NCBI RefSeq assembly: GCF_001647715.1
Contig: NZ_CP015600.1
Span: forward strand, 1,178,001-1,242,000
Direction of reading: 5' to 3'
DNA from: Pseudomonas antarctica
GTDB lineage: Bacteria > Pseudomonadota > Gammaproteobacteria > Pseudomonadales > Pseudomonadaceae
DNA: 64,000 bases
Under the pieces are notes generated by a model, which was given only the letters and a program-made list of their open reading frames with translations, did no database searches and was not told the DNA's origin. Shown here in pieces: positions 33,117 to 42,980 of this stretch (position 1 is the first letter of the stretch; every line of letters starts with the position of its first letter). A program made the position numbers and the translations under genes.

Positions 33117-34493
33117 TCAGCACTCCACCCAGCTGACCGCCAGGCCGCCCCGTGAAGTTTCTTTGTATTTGTCATGCATATCGGCGCCGGTATCGCGCAT
33201 GGTGCGGATTACCCGGTCGAGGGAAATGAAGTGTTTGCCGTCACCGCGCAGGGCCATTTGTGTGGCATTGATGGCTTTGACGGCAGCGATGGCGTTGCGC
33301 TCGATGCACGGCACTTGCACCAGGCCACCGACCGGGTCGCAGGTCAGGCCGAGGTTGTGTTCCAGGCCGATTTCGGCGGCGTTTTCCAGTTGTTCCGGGG
33401 TGGCGCCGAGGATGTCAGCCAGGCCGGCGGCGGCCATGGCGCAGGCGGAACCCACCTCGCCCTGGCAACCGACTTCGGCGCCGGAGATCGAGGCGTTCTT
33501 TTTGCACAGGATGCCGACGGCCGCTGCAGCGAGGAAGAAATTGACCACATCATCGTCGGACGCGTCCGCGTTGAACTTCATGTAGTAATGCAGCACCGCT
33601 GGAATGATGCCTGCCGCGCCGTTGGTTGGCGCAGTGACCATACGCCCGCCGGCAGCATTTTCTTCGTTGACGGCGAGGGCGAACAGGTTGACCCATTCCA
33701 TGGCCGACAAGGTCGAGGTGATGACATTGGGTTTGCCGATTTCCAACAGGCTGCGGTGCAATTTCGCCGCACGGCGTGGCACATCAAGGCCACCTGGCAA
33801 GATGCCTTCATGGCGCAGGCCTTGCTCTACGCATTCGCGCATCACTGACCAGATATGCAGCAGCCCGCTGCGGATGTCTTCATCGCTGCGCCATGCGCGT
33901 TCGTTGGCCATCATCAATTCCGAAACCCGCAGGCCGTGCGTGTTGCACAGGGCCAGCAGTTCGACGGCGCTGGAAAAGTCGTAGGGCAATTCCACATCGC
34001 TGGCAGGCGCAATGCCTGAGGCAGCTTCAGCCGCTTCGATGATGAAACCACCACCTACCGAGTAATAGGTTTGTTCGCTGAGCAGGCCGCTGTCGCCGTA
34101 GGCGTGCAGGGACATGGCGTTGGGGTGATAGGGCAGGCTTTCGTCCAGCAGGAGCAGGTCTGTGTACCAGTTGAAGGCAATGTCCTGCTTGCCCGCGAGT
34201 AATAAACGGCCGGACTCGCGCAATCGCTGGATACGCGCGTTGATCGAGGTGGGATCGACCTTGTCCGGCCATTCGCCCATCAGGCCCATCACGCAGGCGC
34301 GGTCGGTGGCATGGCCGACGCCGGTGGCGGACAACGAGCCGTACAGACGTACTTCGACACGGCGTATGTCGTTCAGCAAATGTTGGTCGGTGAGGGCTTG
34401 GGCAAAGGTCGCCGCCGCCCGCATCGGGCCGACGGTATGCGAGCTGGAAGGGCCGATGCCCACCTTGAATAGATCGAAAACACTGATAGCCAT
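33117..34493 (-). CDS. sdaA: L-serine ammonia-lyase, [4Fe-4S] type
   Basis: Deaminates L-serine to pyruvate and ammonia in the cytosol. 458 aa, single-chain type. The N-terminal beta domain begins [21 protein letters not shown]. The cluster cysteines are in [19 protein letters not shown] and [15 protein letters not shown]. First gene of the operon with sdaC and divergent from a LysR regulator gene 137 bp away. Confidence 0.95.
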   Translation of the reverse strand: MAISVFDLFKVGIGPSSSHTVGPMRAAATFAQALTDQHLLNDIRRVEVRLYGSLSATGVGHATDRACVMGLMGEWPDKVDPTSINARIQRLRESGRLLLAGKQDIAFNWYTDLLLLDESLPYHPNAMSLHAYGDSGLLSEQTYYSVGGGFIIEAAEAASGIAPASDVELPYDFSSAVELLALCNTHGLRVSELMMANERAWRSDEDIRSGLLHIWSVMRECVEQGLRHEGILPGGLDVPRRAAKLHRSLLEIGKPNVITSTLSAMEWVNLFALAVNEENAAGGRMVTAPTNGAAGIIPAVLHYYMKFNADASDDDVVNFFLAAAAVGILCKKNASISGAEVGCQGEVGSACAMAAAGLADILGATPEQLENAAEIGLEHNLGLTCDPVGGLVQVPCIERNAIAAVKAINATQMALRGDGKHFISLDRVIRTMRDTGADMHDKYKETSRGGLAVSWVEC

Positions 34494-34630
34494 GCTAAAG
34501 CCTTACAAGCAATGGAGTAGAAATCGCTGCCATGTTTTGTAGGACGAGCGGAATTGGCGCGATACTGAGCCTCTGGATCGGCACTGACCAACGAATTATC
34601 CTAAGACACCCTTTAGCAGGACTAAACTCT

Positions 34631-35578
34631 ATGGCCCGCCCCCTTCATGGTCAGACGTATGTCTGGCTGCACGTTTTTTCCTGTGCTGCGCGGCATCTGT
34701 CGTTCACCCGCTGCGCCGAAGAACTGCACATCACACCGGGGGCGGTGAGCCAGCAAATCCGCCAGTTGGAGGAGCGTTTGGGCTTTCGCCTGTTTCATCG
34801 ACGTGCGCGCGGGGTGGAACTGAGTGCCGAAGGGCAGCGGTTGGCGGCGACGGTGGGGGAGGCCTACGGCAGCATCGATGCCGAATTGCAGCGGTTGGAC
34901 GCGGGGATGATCAGCGGCACCTTGCGGTTGCGTTCTATCCCCTCGTTTCTCGGCAAGTGGCTGACCCCGCGCTTGCCACGCCTGCAGCAACGTTTTCCGG
35001 ATATCCAGCTGCGCATGGTCGCCGAAGACAGCAGCATCGCGCTGCACGAGGGTGACTTCGACCTGGCCATCGACTTGAACGACGGCAGCTACCCCGGCCT
35101 GTTATCCACAGCCCTGCTCGATGAACAAATTTTCCCGGTGTGCGCCCCCAGCCTGCTGCGCGGCCGCCCGCCCTTGCATGGCCCGGCTGACCTGGTGCAT
35201 TTCCCGCTGTTGCATGACATTACTGCCTGGCGTGGGAGTTATGAATACGCCGAGTGGGAGTTTTACCTGAACGCCATTGGCTATCACCAAGCCGATGTGC
35301 GGCGCGGGCACACCTTCAACCGCAATCACCTGACCATCGAGGCTGCCATCGCCGGCATGGGCGTGGCCATCGCGCGGCGCACGTTGCTCAATGATGAACT
35401 GGAGCGCGGCACCTTGATCGTGCCGTTTGGGCTGGCCGTGCCCAACCATAAACGCTACGTGCTGCTTTACGCGCCGGGCGCGCTGAGCCATCCGGGCGTA
35501 CGTGCGGTGCATGACTGGCTGGTGGAAGAAGCGGGAATTTTTCGCGGATTGCACCCGTTGGGGGAGGGGCAATTGTAA
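34631..35578 (+). CDS. LysR-family regulator (GcvA/DsdC-like)
   Basis: A 315-aa regulator with an N-terminal winged HTH (FSCAARHLSFTRCAEELHITPGAVSQQIRQLEERLGFRLFHR) and a periplasmic-binding-like effector domain. I chose the ATG at 34631, next to the HTH; the longer frame to 34532 enters the sdaA promoter. The divergent position relative to sdaA-sdaC suggests that it controls serine use, the usual arrangement for LysR activators. That is inference. Confidence 0.9.
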   Translation: MARPLHGQTYVWLHVFSCAARHLSFTRCAEELHITPGAVSQQIRQLEERLGFRLFHRRARGVELSAEGQRLAATVGEAYGSIDAELQRLDAGMISGTLRLRSIPSFLGKWLTPRLPRLQQRFPDIQLRMVAEDSSIALHEGDFDLAIDLNDGSYPGLLSTALLDEQIFPVCAPSLLRGRPPLHGPADLVHFPLLHDITAWRGSYEYAEWEFYLNAIGYHQADVRRGHTFNRNHLTIEAAIAGMGVAIARRTLLNDELERGTLIVPFGLAVPNHKRYVLLYAPGALSHPGVRAVHDWLVEEAGIFRGLHPLGEGQL

Positions 35579-35791
35579 GGTTCGCTGGGCGTAAGAAGAT
35601 GTAACTAACTCCCCACCCTAACAGCGTTTTTGCTCGTAGTCAGACTTAATTTGTAATGTGGGATTTATCTTTGCAAAGGACTTGAAATGTTCTTCTGAGT
35701 GCTCAATTGTGTAATCAAGAGGTCATGGTTTCACCACCCCGGTGTTGCAGTTTGTGACCTCTCGCGAGCTAGCTGAAATAAGGGAAGAACT

Positions 35792-36202
35792 ATGCAAATC
35801 CAAGTCAATAGCGATAACCATATTGAAAGCAGCATCCGACTGGAGGAGTGGGTACGTACTACCATTGAGAGCACGCTCGAACATTATGAAGAGCACCTGA
35901 CCCGTGTAGAGGTCTACCTGAAGGACGAAAATGGCGACAAGCCTGGTCCCCACGATTTAAGTTGCCGTCTGGAAGCACGGCCAAAGGGCCATCAACCGCT
36001 GTCGGTATTGCATAAAGCCGATACCCTGGAACAGGCGATCGACGGTGCAGCCGTCAAGCTGGAGCATGCGCTGGAACATCTGTTCGGCAAACTGCAAGGC
36101 AAGCCACGCGCTGCCGGGAAAAGCCAGCCGACCACCAAAGTCAATGAAGATGAGCTTGAACAGGAGTTTCTGGAAAAAGAACGTGCGGTGTTTAACAGCT
36201 GA
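35792..36202 (+). CDS. HPF/RaiA-family ribosome-associated protein
   Basis: A 136-aa protein. Residues 1-95 resemble the HPF/RaiA (sigma-54 modulation, ribosome hibernation) fold: MQIQVNSDNHIESSIRLEEW, then VEVYLKDENGDKPGPHDLSCRLEARPKG and ADTLEQAIDGAAVKLEHALEHLF. The lysine/glutamate-rich tail is longer than in short HPF. Whether it binds ribosomes like HPF is unproven; it differs from the rpoN-linked copy normally present in Pseudomonas. A strong terminator follows. Confidence 0.82.
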   Translation: MQIQVNSDNHIESSIRLEEWVRTTIESTLEHYEEHLTRVEVYLKDENGDKPGPHDLSCRLEARPKGHQPLSVLHKADTLEQAIDGAAVKLEHALEHLFGKLQGKPRAAGKSQPTTKVNEDELEQEFLEKERAVFNS

Positions 36203-36228
36203 TAGCTGACGGTTCTTTCATCCCTACT

Positions 36229-36258
36229 AAAACGGGCCTGCATTTGCAGGCCCGTTTT
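36229..36258. terminator. Bidirectional Rho-independent terminator
   Basis: AAAACGGGCCTGC, a four-base loop, then GCAGGCCCGTTTT: a 13-bp stem with A and T runs on both sides. It serves both the HPF-like gene and the convergent MFS gene. Confidence 0.92.
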
Positions 36259-36261
36259 CGT

Positions 36262-37773
36262 TTATTTGGCGCGTCGGAAAAAATACCCGCTCAACACCGC
36301 CAACCCGCAAGCGCCCAGGCCCGCAAAGAGCATCGCCCAACCGACGCCGTGGCGCAGCGCGGCCTGGGCATCGGTGGGGGCCAGCGCCAACACGTCCAGC
36401 TTGCCCGCCGCAATATGCTGGCTGATTTCTGGCCAATTCATGGACGTGGTTTCGGGGAGCAGGCTCGCGAGGTGATGGCTGATTCCCAGCAACAGCACCA
36501 GCCCCATCAGCGCGATATTGAGGGCCAGGGTTATCAGCCGTGCACTGAGGTCGATGCCCGAGGCCATGCCCGCGCGGTCGGCTGACACCGAGCCGGTGGT
36601 GGTGTTGGTGGTGGGCGAATTGGTCAGTGCCAAGCCCACGCCGGCCATCGCGCAGCTGAAAAGCACCCAGGCAATGCTCGGATGCTCGGCACCATTGGCC
36701 GCTGCCATGGTGATAAATCCTGCGCCCATCAAGCCCAGTCCCAAGGGAATGATGCGTTCTGCGCCATAGCTCAGTGCCAGGCGTTCGGCCAACGGTGGCA
36801 CCAGCAACGTGGGCAGGGTGTAGGCGAGCAGGGCGCCGCCGGTGGTCATCGTGTCGTAGCCCAGGCCGGCCTGGAAGTAGAGCGGCAGGTAGATCATGAA
36901 TGGCCAGAAGCTGAAATTCATGCCGATCGAGCCCATCAGCGCGCCGTTGAAGCGCTGGATGCGGAACACCGAGAAATCGAACATCGGCTGGGCGCTGCGC
37001 CTTTCAATCAGGATAAATAGCAGCAGCCCGGCCAGCGACAAGCCTGCCCAACCAAGCATGGCCGGTGCGCCGAAGCCGTTCTCGCTGCCCTGGGTGATGA
37101 AGTACACCAGCGCAAATACCGACAGCGTCAGGGTCAGCATGCCGGCAATGTCGAGGCGATGGCCGGCTGGGTCGCGGGATTCCTCGACGCTGATGCGCAG
37201 CAACACCAAGGTCAACAGGGTGAGCGGCGCATGCACGAGGAACACCCAGCGCCAGTCTGCTACCGCCAAAATCAACGCGCCCACCATCGGTCCGAAGCCC
37301 AGGCCCACGCCCGCGATCACGCCCCATATTGCGAAAGCGCGCGCCCGTGCCGCGGGTTCACGAAACCGGTGCGAAAGAATTGCGAACTGACAGATCATCA
37401 TGGCACCGGCGCCCACGCCCTGGACAAAACGTGCAGCGATCAGCGTGGACGCGTCGTTCGCCAACCCACACGCCAGCGAGGCCAGCCCAAACAGCCACAA
37501 GCACAGCACCAGCATGCGCCGACGCCCAAAGCGATCGGCCAGTGTGCCCGCTGCCATCAAGACGCTGGTGCAGGCCAGGGTGTAGGCATTCATGATCCAT
37601 TGCGCGTCCTGAAAGCCCGTGCCCAACTGCTGTTCCAGGGTTGGCAGGATGACCGGCACGCTGGAGATTTCCAGGCCGAACATCAGGGCTACGAGGCAGA
37701 CGGCGGTAAGGGCAACGCCATCTCTGGCAGTGCGCGGGGCGCTGACGACCGATACAGCGGCGGCGGGCGGCAT
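36262..37773 (-). CDS. DHA2-family MFS drug efflux transporter (14 TM)
   Basis: A 503-aa inner-membrane transporter of the EmrB/QacA type. Helix 1 is followed by SVPVILPTLEQQLGTGFQDAQWIMNAYTL, and motif A appears as GTLADRFGRRRMLVL; helix count and length fit 14 TM. I chose the ATG at 37773 (MPPAAAVS) with AAGGA upstream; the open frame beyond it continues antisense to the neighbouring LysR gene and is not coding. It is divergent from that broken LysR gene, its presumed regulator. The substrate is unknown. Confidence 0.9.
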   Translation of the reverse strand: MPPAAAVSVVSAPRTARDGVALTAVCLVALMFGLEISSVPVILPTLEQQLGTGFQDAQWIMNAYTLACTSVLMAAGTLADRFGRRRMLVLCLWLFGLASLACGLANDASTLIAARFVQGVGAGAMMICQFAILSHRFREPAARARAFAIWGVIAGVGLGFGPMVGALILAVADWRWVFLVHAPLTLLTLVLLRISVEESRDPAGHRLDIAGMLTLTLSVFALVYFITQGSENGFGAPAMLGWAGLSLAGLLLFILIERRSAQPMFDFSVFRIQRFNGALMGSIGMNFSFWPFMIYLPLYFQAGLGYDTMTTGGALLAYTLPTLLVPPLAERLALSYGAERIIPLGLGLMGAGFITMAAANGAEHPSIAWVLFSCAMAGVGLALTNSPTTNTTTGSVSADRAGMASGIDLSARLITLALNIALMGLVLLLGISHHLASLLPETTSMNWPEISQHIAAGKLDVLALAPTDAQAALRHGVGWAMLFAGLGACGLAVLSGYFFRRAK

Positions 37774-37879
37774 GGGTGGTTCCTTTCGATTGGGTGAGAG
37801 CAGTATTCTCGCGGGAACAGGGTTCTTTATTTGTGATAAGTTTTCCGTCAATAAGGGAATTAAAGGCGACAGTAGACTC

Positions 37880-38753
37880 ATGGCCACCCCGCGTTTTGAT
37901 GGCGTCGAACTCTTCCTGCAAATCGTCGAGAGCGGCAACCTGACCGAAGCCGCCGAACGCCTGAACCTCACTCGTTCGGCGGTGGGCAAGGGGTTGGCGC
38001 GGTTGGAGGCCCGTTTGGGCACCTGCCTGTTGCAGCGTTCTACCCGCCGCCAGCGTCTGGACCGAGGACGGGCAGGCTTATTACGAGCATTGCCTGCGTG
38101 CACTGGCAGAGTTGGAGGCCGCCGAATCGGTATTGGAGAGTGGCCGCCAGCAGCCGCGTGGGCGGTTAAGGGCAAGCTTGCCGCTGGCCTTCGGTCACCA
38201 CTATGCGGCACCTGCTTTGTGGGGCTTGATGGATCGGTACCCGCAATTGGAGATCGAGATTTCCTTCTCTGACCGGCTGACGGATCTGGCGCAGGAAGGC
38301 TTCGACGTTGCCGTGCGTATCGGCCCGCTCCCGGATACAGACCGCCTGAGTGCACGCCGCCTGGGCGAACAGTCCGTGGGCCTGGCCGCTTCACCGGCCT
38401 ATTTGCAACGTGTCGGGCGGATTGAATGTATCGAGGACCTCGCCGGTCATCGAGGCATTGCCTACCGTTGCGCTACTTCGCATAGCTCGGGGGTGATATC
38501 ACCTTTGGTGCTGGACGACCTCCAGGCCGTGGCCGATGCCGCCATTGCTGGCGTGGGCCTGGCCTGGTTGCCGAGCTGGTTGATTGCGCACTATGTGCTG
38601 CGTGGCCAACTGGAAGCGGTACTGCCGAGCTACCGCGACCAGCCTGCGCCGATCCATGTGATTTGGCCCACGGCCGCGCACATGCCGGCCAAGACGCGCT
38701 GCGCCATCGACGCGTTGGTCGCCAGCACGCCGAGTTGCTTGGCGGGCAGCTAG
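37880..38753 (+). pseudogene. LysR-family regulator interrupted by a +1 frameshift
   Basis: The first part (MATPRFDGVELFLQIVESGN to QRSTRRQRL) is a normal LysR HTH. At about 38059 one extra G (CTGG-ACC instead of CTG-ACC) shifts the frame. The second part (TEDGQAYYEHCLRALAELEAAESVL, then GRLRASLPLAFGHHYAAPALW) continues in the next frame to 38753. Removing one base restores a 290-codon LysR gene. A short region after GHRGIAYR also looks compressed. It is either a real inactivation or a sequencing error. It is divergent from the DHA2 transporter, which it probably controlled. Confidence 0.85.
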
Positions 38754-38776
38754 CACCCAATCGAAAAGGCCGAACT

Positions 38777-38888
38777 CCTGTGGGAGCTGTCGAGCCCCTG
38801 CGAGGCTGCGAAGGCGATGGCACAGGCAAATTTAGTTGCCTGACCCACCGCTTTCGCAGCCTCGCTAAAGCTCGACAGCTCCCACAGG
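38777..38888. repeat. REP/BIME palindrome pair
   Basis: CCTGTGGGAGCTGTCGAGC and the inverse GCTCGACAGCTCCCACAGG, with inner pairs CGAGGCTGCGAA and TTCGCAGCCTCG. It lies between the convergent broken LysR gene and fecA. Confidence 0.8.
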
Positions 38889-38944
38889 GTCTTACATCGT
38901 TTGTAAGGTCCCACGCCTTAATTGAAGCGCTATGACTCAGGCAG

Positions 38945-41281
38945 TTAAAACGCGATGGAGGTTTGCACGTAGACGGTGCGCGGCTCGCCCACGTATTTGC
39001 CCTTGTTGTTGTCGTCGAACGAGCGGGTGAAATACTGCTTGTTGAAGATATTTTTCATACCGACTGCTACGTTCAAGTCCGACAGTTGTGGGCCGAAGTC
39101 ATACGCCGCGCGGCTGCTGAACAGCATGTAGCCGGGGATGCGTCCGTTGGCGCCGTCGGCGGTTTCAGCCTGGGTGTTGGCGTTGTCGGCGAACTGGCTG
39201 CTCTGGTAGCTGCTGTCGAGGTTGAGCTTCCAGCGGCCTTCGGTGTAACCCACGCCGAGGGTGCCTTTGTGCTTGGACGAAAAGGGTACGCGGTGGCCTT
39301 TGTTCGGGCCGTTCTCACGGATGGTCGCGTCCACAAAGGCATAAGTGGCGTACACATCAAACCCCGCGAGCGCCGGGCTCAAACCGTCGAGCGCGTAGTT
39401 GATGCTCGACTCGATACCCTGATGGCGCGTTTCACCGCGCGCGATCACCGAATCGTTGGTCTGGTTGCTGTCGTACTGGTTGTCGAAGTTGATCAGGAAC
39501 GCGCCGATTTCCGCACGCAAGGTGCCGTTGTCATAGCGTGTGCCGAGTTCCCAGGTGCGGGCTTTTTCCGGTTTCACTTCGCCGCTGGTCACGCGGTTCG
39601 GCATTTGGCTGTACTGCACGCTGCCGAATGAGCCTTCGGTGTTGGCGTAGAGGTTCCAGTCTTCGGTGAGGTGGTAAAGCACGTTCAACGCCGGCAGTGC
39701 GGTGTTGTAGTCGCCTTTGTACTTCACGTTGGTCAGGTTGTTGGTCTGCTGGGATTCGATCATCTCGTAGCGCACGCCCGGGGTGATGGTCCACTTGCCG
39801 ATATCAATGCGGTCATCGACGAAAAACGCATTGGCCTCGGTGGCGCCGCGGGTGTCGCGGTCATTGCGGCTGTTGGTGGTCGGCAACTGCTGGTTGGCGC
39901 TGATCGGCGTGCGGTAGCGCAATTCGTGGCCAGCTTCGTTGATGTAGCGGTAGCCGACGCCCACTTCATGGCTGCTCGGGCCTATGTCGAAGCCTTGGGC
40001 GAAACGGGTTTCCAGGCCGCGTACCCAGTACTCGCGCGGTGACAGCGAGAGGAAGCTGCCCTGGTCCAGGTAGCCATTACGCAACGTGGTGGTGAAGAAG
40101 GTGTTAGCGGTGAATTCGCGGCGGTCTTCCTGGTAGCGGTAACCGGCGTTGAACATCGTACGGCGGCCCCAGAATTTGTCGTAGGGGCGCGTGGACTGGT
40201 ACGGATCAGCCTTGTAGTCCTTGACGTTCAAGCCGCCGGGCATATCGGCCTGGCCTTCGTAGTACTGCGCCATGGCATTGAAGCTGTTGGCGTCGTCCAA
40301 CTGGTATTTGCCCTTGAGGATCAGGTCGTCGATGCGCGTGTTGCTGTTTTCGCGCCAGTCGCCGCCACGCGTGCCGGAGTACAGGATCGCGCCGCCCAGG
40401 CCATTGTCCGCGGTGCCGCCGGCCAGCAGGTTGCCGGTGGTCTTGAAGCCGTCGTGGCTGGAGGATGGGCTGGTTTCGGTCTGCAAGCCGCCTTTGACCG
40501 TCGGCGCATCCGGGATCGCGCGGGTCACGAAGTTGACGATGCCGCCGACGTTTTGCGGGCCGTAGCGCACTGCGCCGCCGCCGCGTACCACGTCTACCGC
40601 GTCCATATTGCCCATGCTGATCGGCGCGAATGACAGCTGCGGCTGGCCATACGGTGCGAAGGGCACCGGGATGCCGTCCATCAGCACGGTGGAGCGCGAT
40701 GCCAGGCGCGGGTTGAGGCCGCGAATGCCGAAGTTCAGCGCCATATCGTGGCTGCCGGTGCCGTTGTTTTCCGGGGCGTTGACGCCGGGAATGCGGTTGA
40801 GCACGTCACGGGCCTGGGTCGCGCCCTGGCGCTCGAACTCTTCACGGCGGATCACATCACGCGCACCAGGGTGTTCGAACACGTTGGTTTGCGCCGCGTC
40901 GCCGAGCCAGTCCCCGACCACGCTTGAGGTTTGCAGTTCGACGGTAGCGGGGCCGTTGGCCGGTTGCAGGCTGTAGGCGTTATCACCTTCGGGGCGGGCT
41001 TGCAGGCCCGTGCCCTCCAGCAGTTTTTGCAGGCCTTCGGCAGCGCCGTAATTGCCCGACAACCCACCGCTCTGCATGCCGGCCGTGACCTCGGAACCGA
41101 AAGAAATCAACACGCCAGCCTCACGTCCAAATTGATTCAGCGCTGCTTCCAGGGTCGCCGGGGCGATGTGATACGGCTTGGCATCGGCGGCCATCACCTG
41201 CGGCAGCACGGTAAGACTAAGGCTGGCGCCCAGTAGGAGTTGGCGCAAGGTGCGAGCGAGAAGCGTCGGTTGCTGGGGCAT
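38945..41281 (-). CDS. fecA: FecA-like TonB-dependent receptor with STN signalling domain
   Basis: A 778-aa outer-membrane receptor. The signal peptide ends near QVMA-ADAKPY. The STN domain (YHIAPATLEAALNQFGREAGVLISFGSEV ... LQKLLEGTGLQAR) contacts FecR. The plug follows (RDVLNRIPGVNAPENNGTGSHDMALNFGIRGLNPRLASRS), then a long barrel ending VQTSIAF. The plug sequence is close to ferric-citrate receptors (FecA). It is downstream of fecR and fecI on the same strand, as in cell-surface signalling systems. I chose the ATG at 41281 with AGGA upstream. Confidence 0.9.
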   Translation of the reverse strand: MPQQPTLLARTLRQLLLGASLSLTVLPQVMAADAKPYHIAPATLEAALNQFGREAGVLISFGSEVTAGMQSGGLSGNYGAAEGLQKLLEGTGLQARPEGDNAYSLQPANGPATVELQTSSVVGDWLGDAAQTNVFEHPGARDVIRREEFERQGATQARDVLNRIPGVNAPENNGTGSHDMALNFGIRGLNPRLASRSTVLMDGIPVPFAPYGQPQLSFAPISMGNMDAVDVVRGGGAVRYGPQNVGGIVNFVTRAIPDAPTVKGGLQTETSPSSSHDGFKTTGNLLAGGTADNGLGGAILYSGTRGGDWRENSNTRIDDLILKGKYQLDDANSFNAMAQYYEGQADMPGGLNVKDYKADPYQSTRPYDKFWGRRTMFNAGYRYQEDRREFTANTFFTTTLRNGYLDQGSFLSLSPREYWVRGLETRFAQGFDIGPSSHEVGVGYRYINEAGHELRYRTPISANQQLPTTNSRNDRDTRGATEANAFFVDDRIDIGKWTITPGVRYEMIESQQTNNLTNVKYKGDYNTALPALNVLYHLTEDWNLYANTEGSFGSVQYSQMPNRVTSGEVKPEKARTWELGTRYDNGTLRAEIGAFLINFDNQYDSNQTNDSVIARGETRHQGIESSINYALDGLSPALAGFDVYATYAFVDATIRENGPNKGHRVPFSSKHKGTLGVGYTEGRWKLNLDSSYQSSQFADNANTQAETADGANGRIPGYMLFSSRAAYDFGPQLSDLNVAVGMKNIFNKQYFTRSFDDNNKGKYVGEPRTVYVQTSIAF

Positions 41282-41383
41282 GAAGAGCGGTCCTGAGAAG
41301 GAAAGATCAAGGTGGCTTTCCTTCTCTGTCACGCGAGGTGTGGAAATCGGCTCACTTGCGGGTAAAAAAGTGCTGAAATAATT

Positions 41384-42325
41384 TCAGGCGCGAGCCTGGA
41401 CCGTCACCCAGTAGCGGGTAAACCGCCGCACTTTGACCGGCAGGCTGACTTCCAGCAGGTCGAGGATGCGCTCGCTGTCGTCCAGCGGGTAGCTGCCGGA
41501 CAGCAGCAGGTTGGCCACTTGCGGGTCGCAATTAAGCTGGCCACGGCGATAGCGGCCCAGCTCGGCGAGAAAATCCTCCAGACGCATGTGCGCGGCCACC
41601 AGCATGCCGTCGGACCAGGCGCCGCTGTTGGCGTCGGTGGGCAGTGGGGTGTCCCAGCCTTTACGGGTGAAATTGACCTGGCGCGTGGCCTCGACGCTCA
41701 GCGGCAGGCCGCGGTAGCCGTTGGGCATTATGTCGACAGTGCCGTCAAAAACGGCCAGTTGGGTATGGTCGTTGAACTGGCGCACATTCAGCCGTGCGGC
41801 CTGGCTGCTGAGCAAACCCTGGCCGGTGAGTACATGCAGCGGCGTATTGCCGGCGCGGGCAGTCAGCAGCATTTCGCCCTCAAGCAGGCGGATCAAGCGT
41901 TGGCTGCCATCAAAATGCACATCCACCGCGCTGCCGGTGTTGAGCTGCAACCGGCTGCCGTCGGCCAATTGCACATTGCGCCGTTGGCCGACGGGGCTGC
42001 GGTAGTCGGCGGTCAATGGCGGCAAAATATGCTGCTGGCGCAGGCCCCAGGCGGCGGCCGAGCCCGCACCGAGGATCAGCAACAGCTTCAGGGCCTGGCG
42101 CCGGCTGCTGGATTTGGGCGCACTCAACGCGGCATGCGCCAGCGGCGAGGGCATGCCGCGCAGGCGCTGGTTCACGCGCTGCATATGGTCCCACGCGCGC
42201 TGATGTTCGCTGTGGGCGTTCAGCCATTGTTGCCAGGCCGCTTGCTGGCGCGGGTTGAGCGCGCCTTGCTGCATTTCCATCAGCCAATGCACCGCCTGCT
42301 CGGCAACCTGGGTCGAAAAGTTCAC
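41384..42325 (-). CDS. fecR: FecR-family anti-sigma / sigma regulator
   Basis: A 313-aa single-pass inner-membrane protein relaying the receptor signal to FecI. The cytosolic N-domain has QAVHWLMEMQQGALNPRQQAAWQQWL. One membrane segment lies at about 78-95 (LKLLLILGAGSAAAWGL), and the periplasmic FecR domain contains RNVQLADGSRLQLNTGSAVDVHF. It overlaps fecI by 4 bp (ATGA) and is 102 bp from fecA. Confidence 0.92.
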   Translation of the reverse strand: MNFSTQVAEQAVHWLMEMQQGALNPRQQAAWQQWLNAHSEHQRAWDHMQRVNQRLRGMPSPLAHAALSAPKSSSRRQALKLLLILGAGSAAAWGLRQQHILPPLTADYRSPVGQRRNVQLADGSRLQLNTGSAVDVHFDGSQRLIRLLEGEMLLTARAGNTPLHVLTGQGLLSSQAARLNVRQFNDHTQLAVFDGTVDIMPNGYRGLPLSVEATRQVNFTRKGWDTPLPTDANSGAWSDGMLVAAHMRLEDFLAELGRYRRGQLNCDPQVANLLLSGSYPLDDSERILDLLEVSLPVKVRRFTRYWVTVQARA

Positions 42326-42810
42326 AGGGCGAAGTAGCAGCGCATCGCCGCTTTATTCAGGTGGCGTTTGACCGTGGCGATGGAAATGCCCAGCTCGGCG
42401 CCGATTTGTGCGTAGGTCAGACCGTCAAGCTGGGCCAGCAGGAATGCACGTTTGACCAGGGTGGGCAGGCCGTCGAGCAGTTGGTCCAGCTCCAGCAGGG
42501 TTTGCAGGATGATGGCGCGTTCTTCTTCAGAGGGCGCCACGTGTTCAGGGCTCTGCGCCAGTGCCTCGAGGTAGGCGCGTTCCAGGTCCTGGCGGCGGTA
42601 GAAGTTGAACAATACGCGCTTGGCGACGGTGGTGAGGAAGGCGCGGGGTTCGATCAGCGTTGGGGTTTCCCGTGCGGTGAGCACGCGGATGAACGTGTCC
42701 TGCGCCAGGTCGGCCGCGCTTTCCGGGCAGCCGAGCTTGCGTCGCAACCAGCCGGTGAGCCAGTGGTGATGGTCGTTGTACAAAACTTCGACGGTATTGG
42801 ACGGCTGCAA
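42322..42810 (-). CDS. fecI: FecI-like ECF sigma factor
   Basis: A 162-aa iron-starvation sigma factor. Region 2 contains HHHWLTGWLRRKLGCPESAADLAQDTFIRVL and region 4 contains LAQLDGLTYAQIGAELGISIATVKRHLNKA. I propose the TTG at 42810 (GGAG eight bases upstream) because it gives the normal FecI start; a GTG at 42819 or an upstream ATG are alternatives. A strong Fur box lies upstream, fitting iron repression. Its likely target is the fecA promoter. Confidence 0.9.
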   Translation of the reverse strand: MQPSNTVEVLYNDHHHWLTGWLRRKLGCPESAADLAQDTFIRVLTARETPTLIEPRAFLTTVAKRVLFNFYRRQDLERAYLEALAQSPEHVAPSEEERAIILQTLLELDQLLDGLPTLVKRAFLLAQLDGLTYAQIGAELGISIATVKRHLNKAAMRCYFAL

Positions 42811-42929
42811 CGCAATCACTCCACAAGCATTGGCATGCTCTAGAGAACAAGAATTGTTCGCATTGTAGGGGGCGTGACAAGGTTCGGCAATCCGCCAGAG
42901 CAGATGAATCATCCGTTCTCTTTTGCTTA

Positions 42930-42944
42930 TGAGAATATTTATCA
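42930..42944. promoter_or_regulatory. Fur box between divergent iron operons
   Basis: TGAGAATATTTATCA matches 12 of the 14 fixed positions of the 7-1-7 Fur consensus. It lies between fecI (leftward) and the DUF3649 gene (rightward), so one site could control both signalling operons. Confidence 0.8.
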
Positions 42945-42980
42945 TTAATATTGCGCGCTGATGAACCTGGCGCCTCCCGC

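Noticed and set aside
35792..36202. The rpoN-linked hpf gene
   Set aside because: The neighbours are a LysR gene and an MFS gene, not rpoN or ptsN, and the tail differs; it is a separate HPF/RaiA-like paralogue.
37774..38394. N-terminal extension of the DHA2 transporter frame to 710 residues
   Set aside because: The extension runs antisense through the LysR gene and is proline/arginine rich. The ATG at 37773 with AAGGA upstream gives the normal transporter start.
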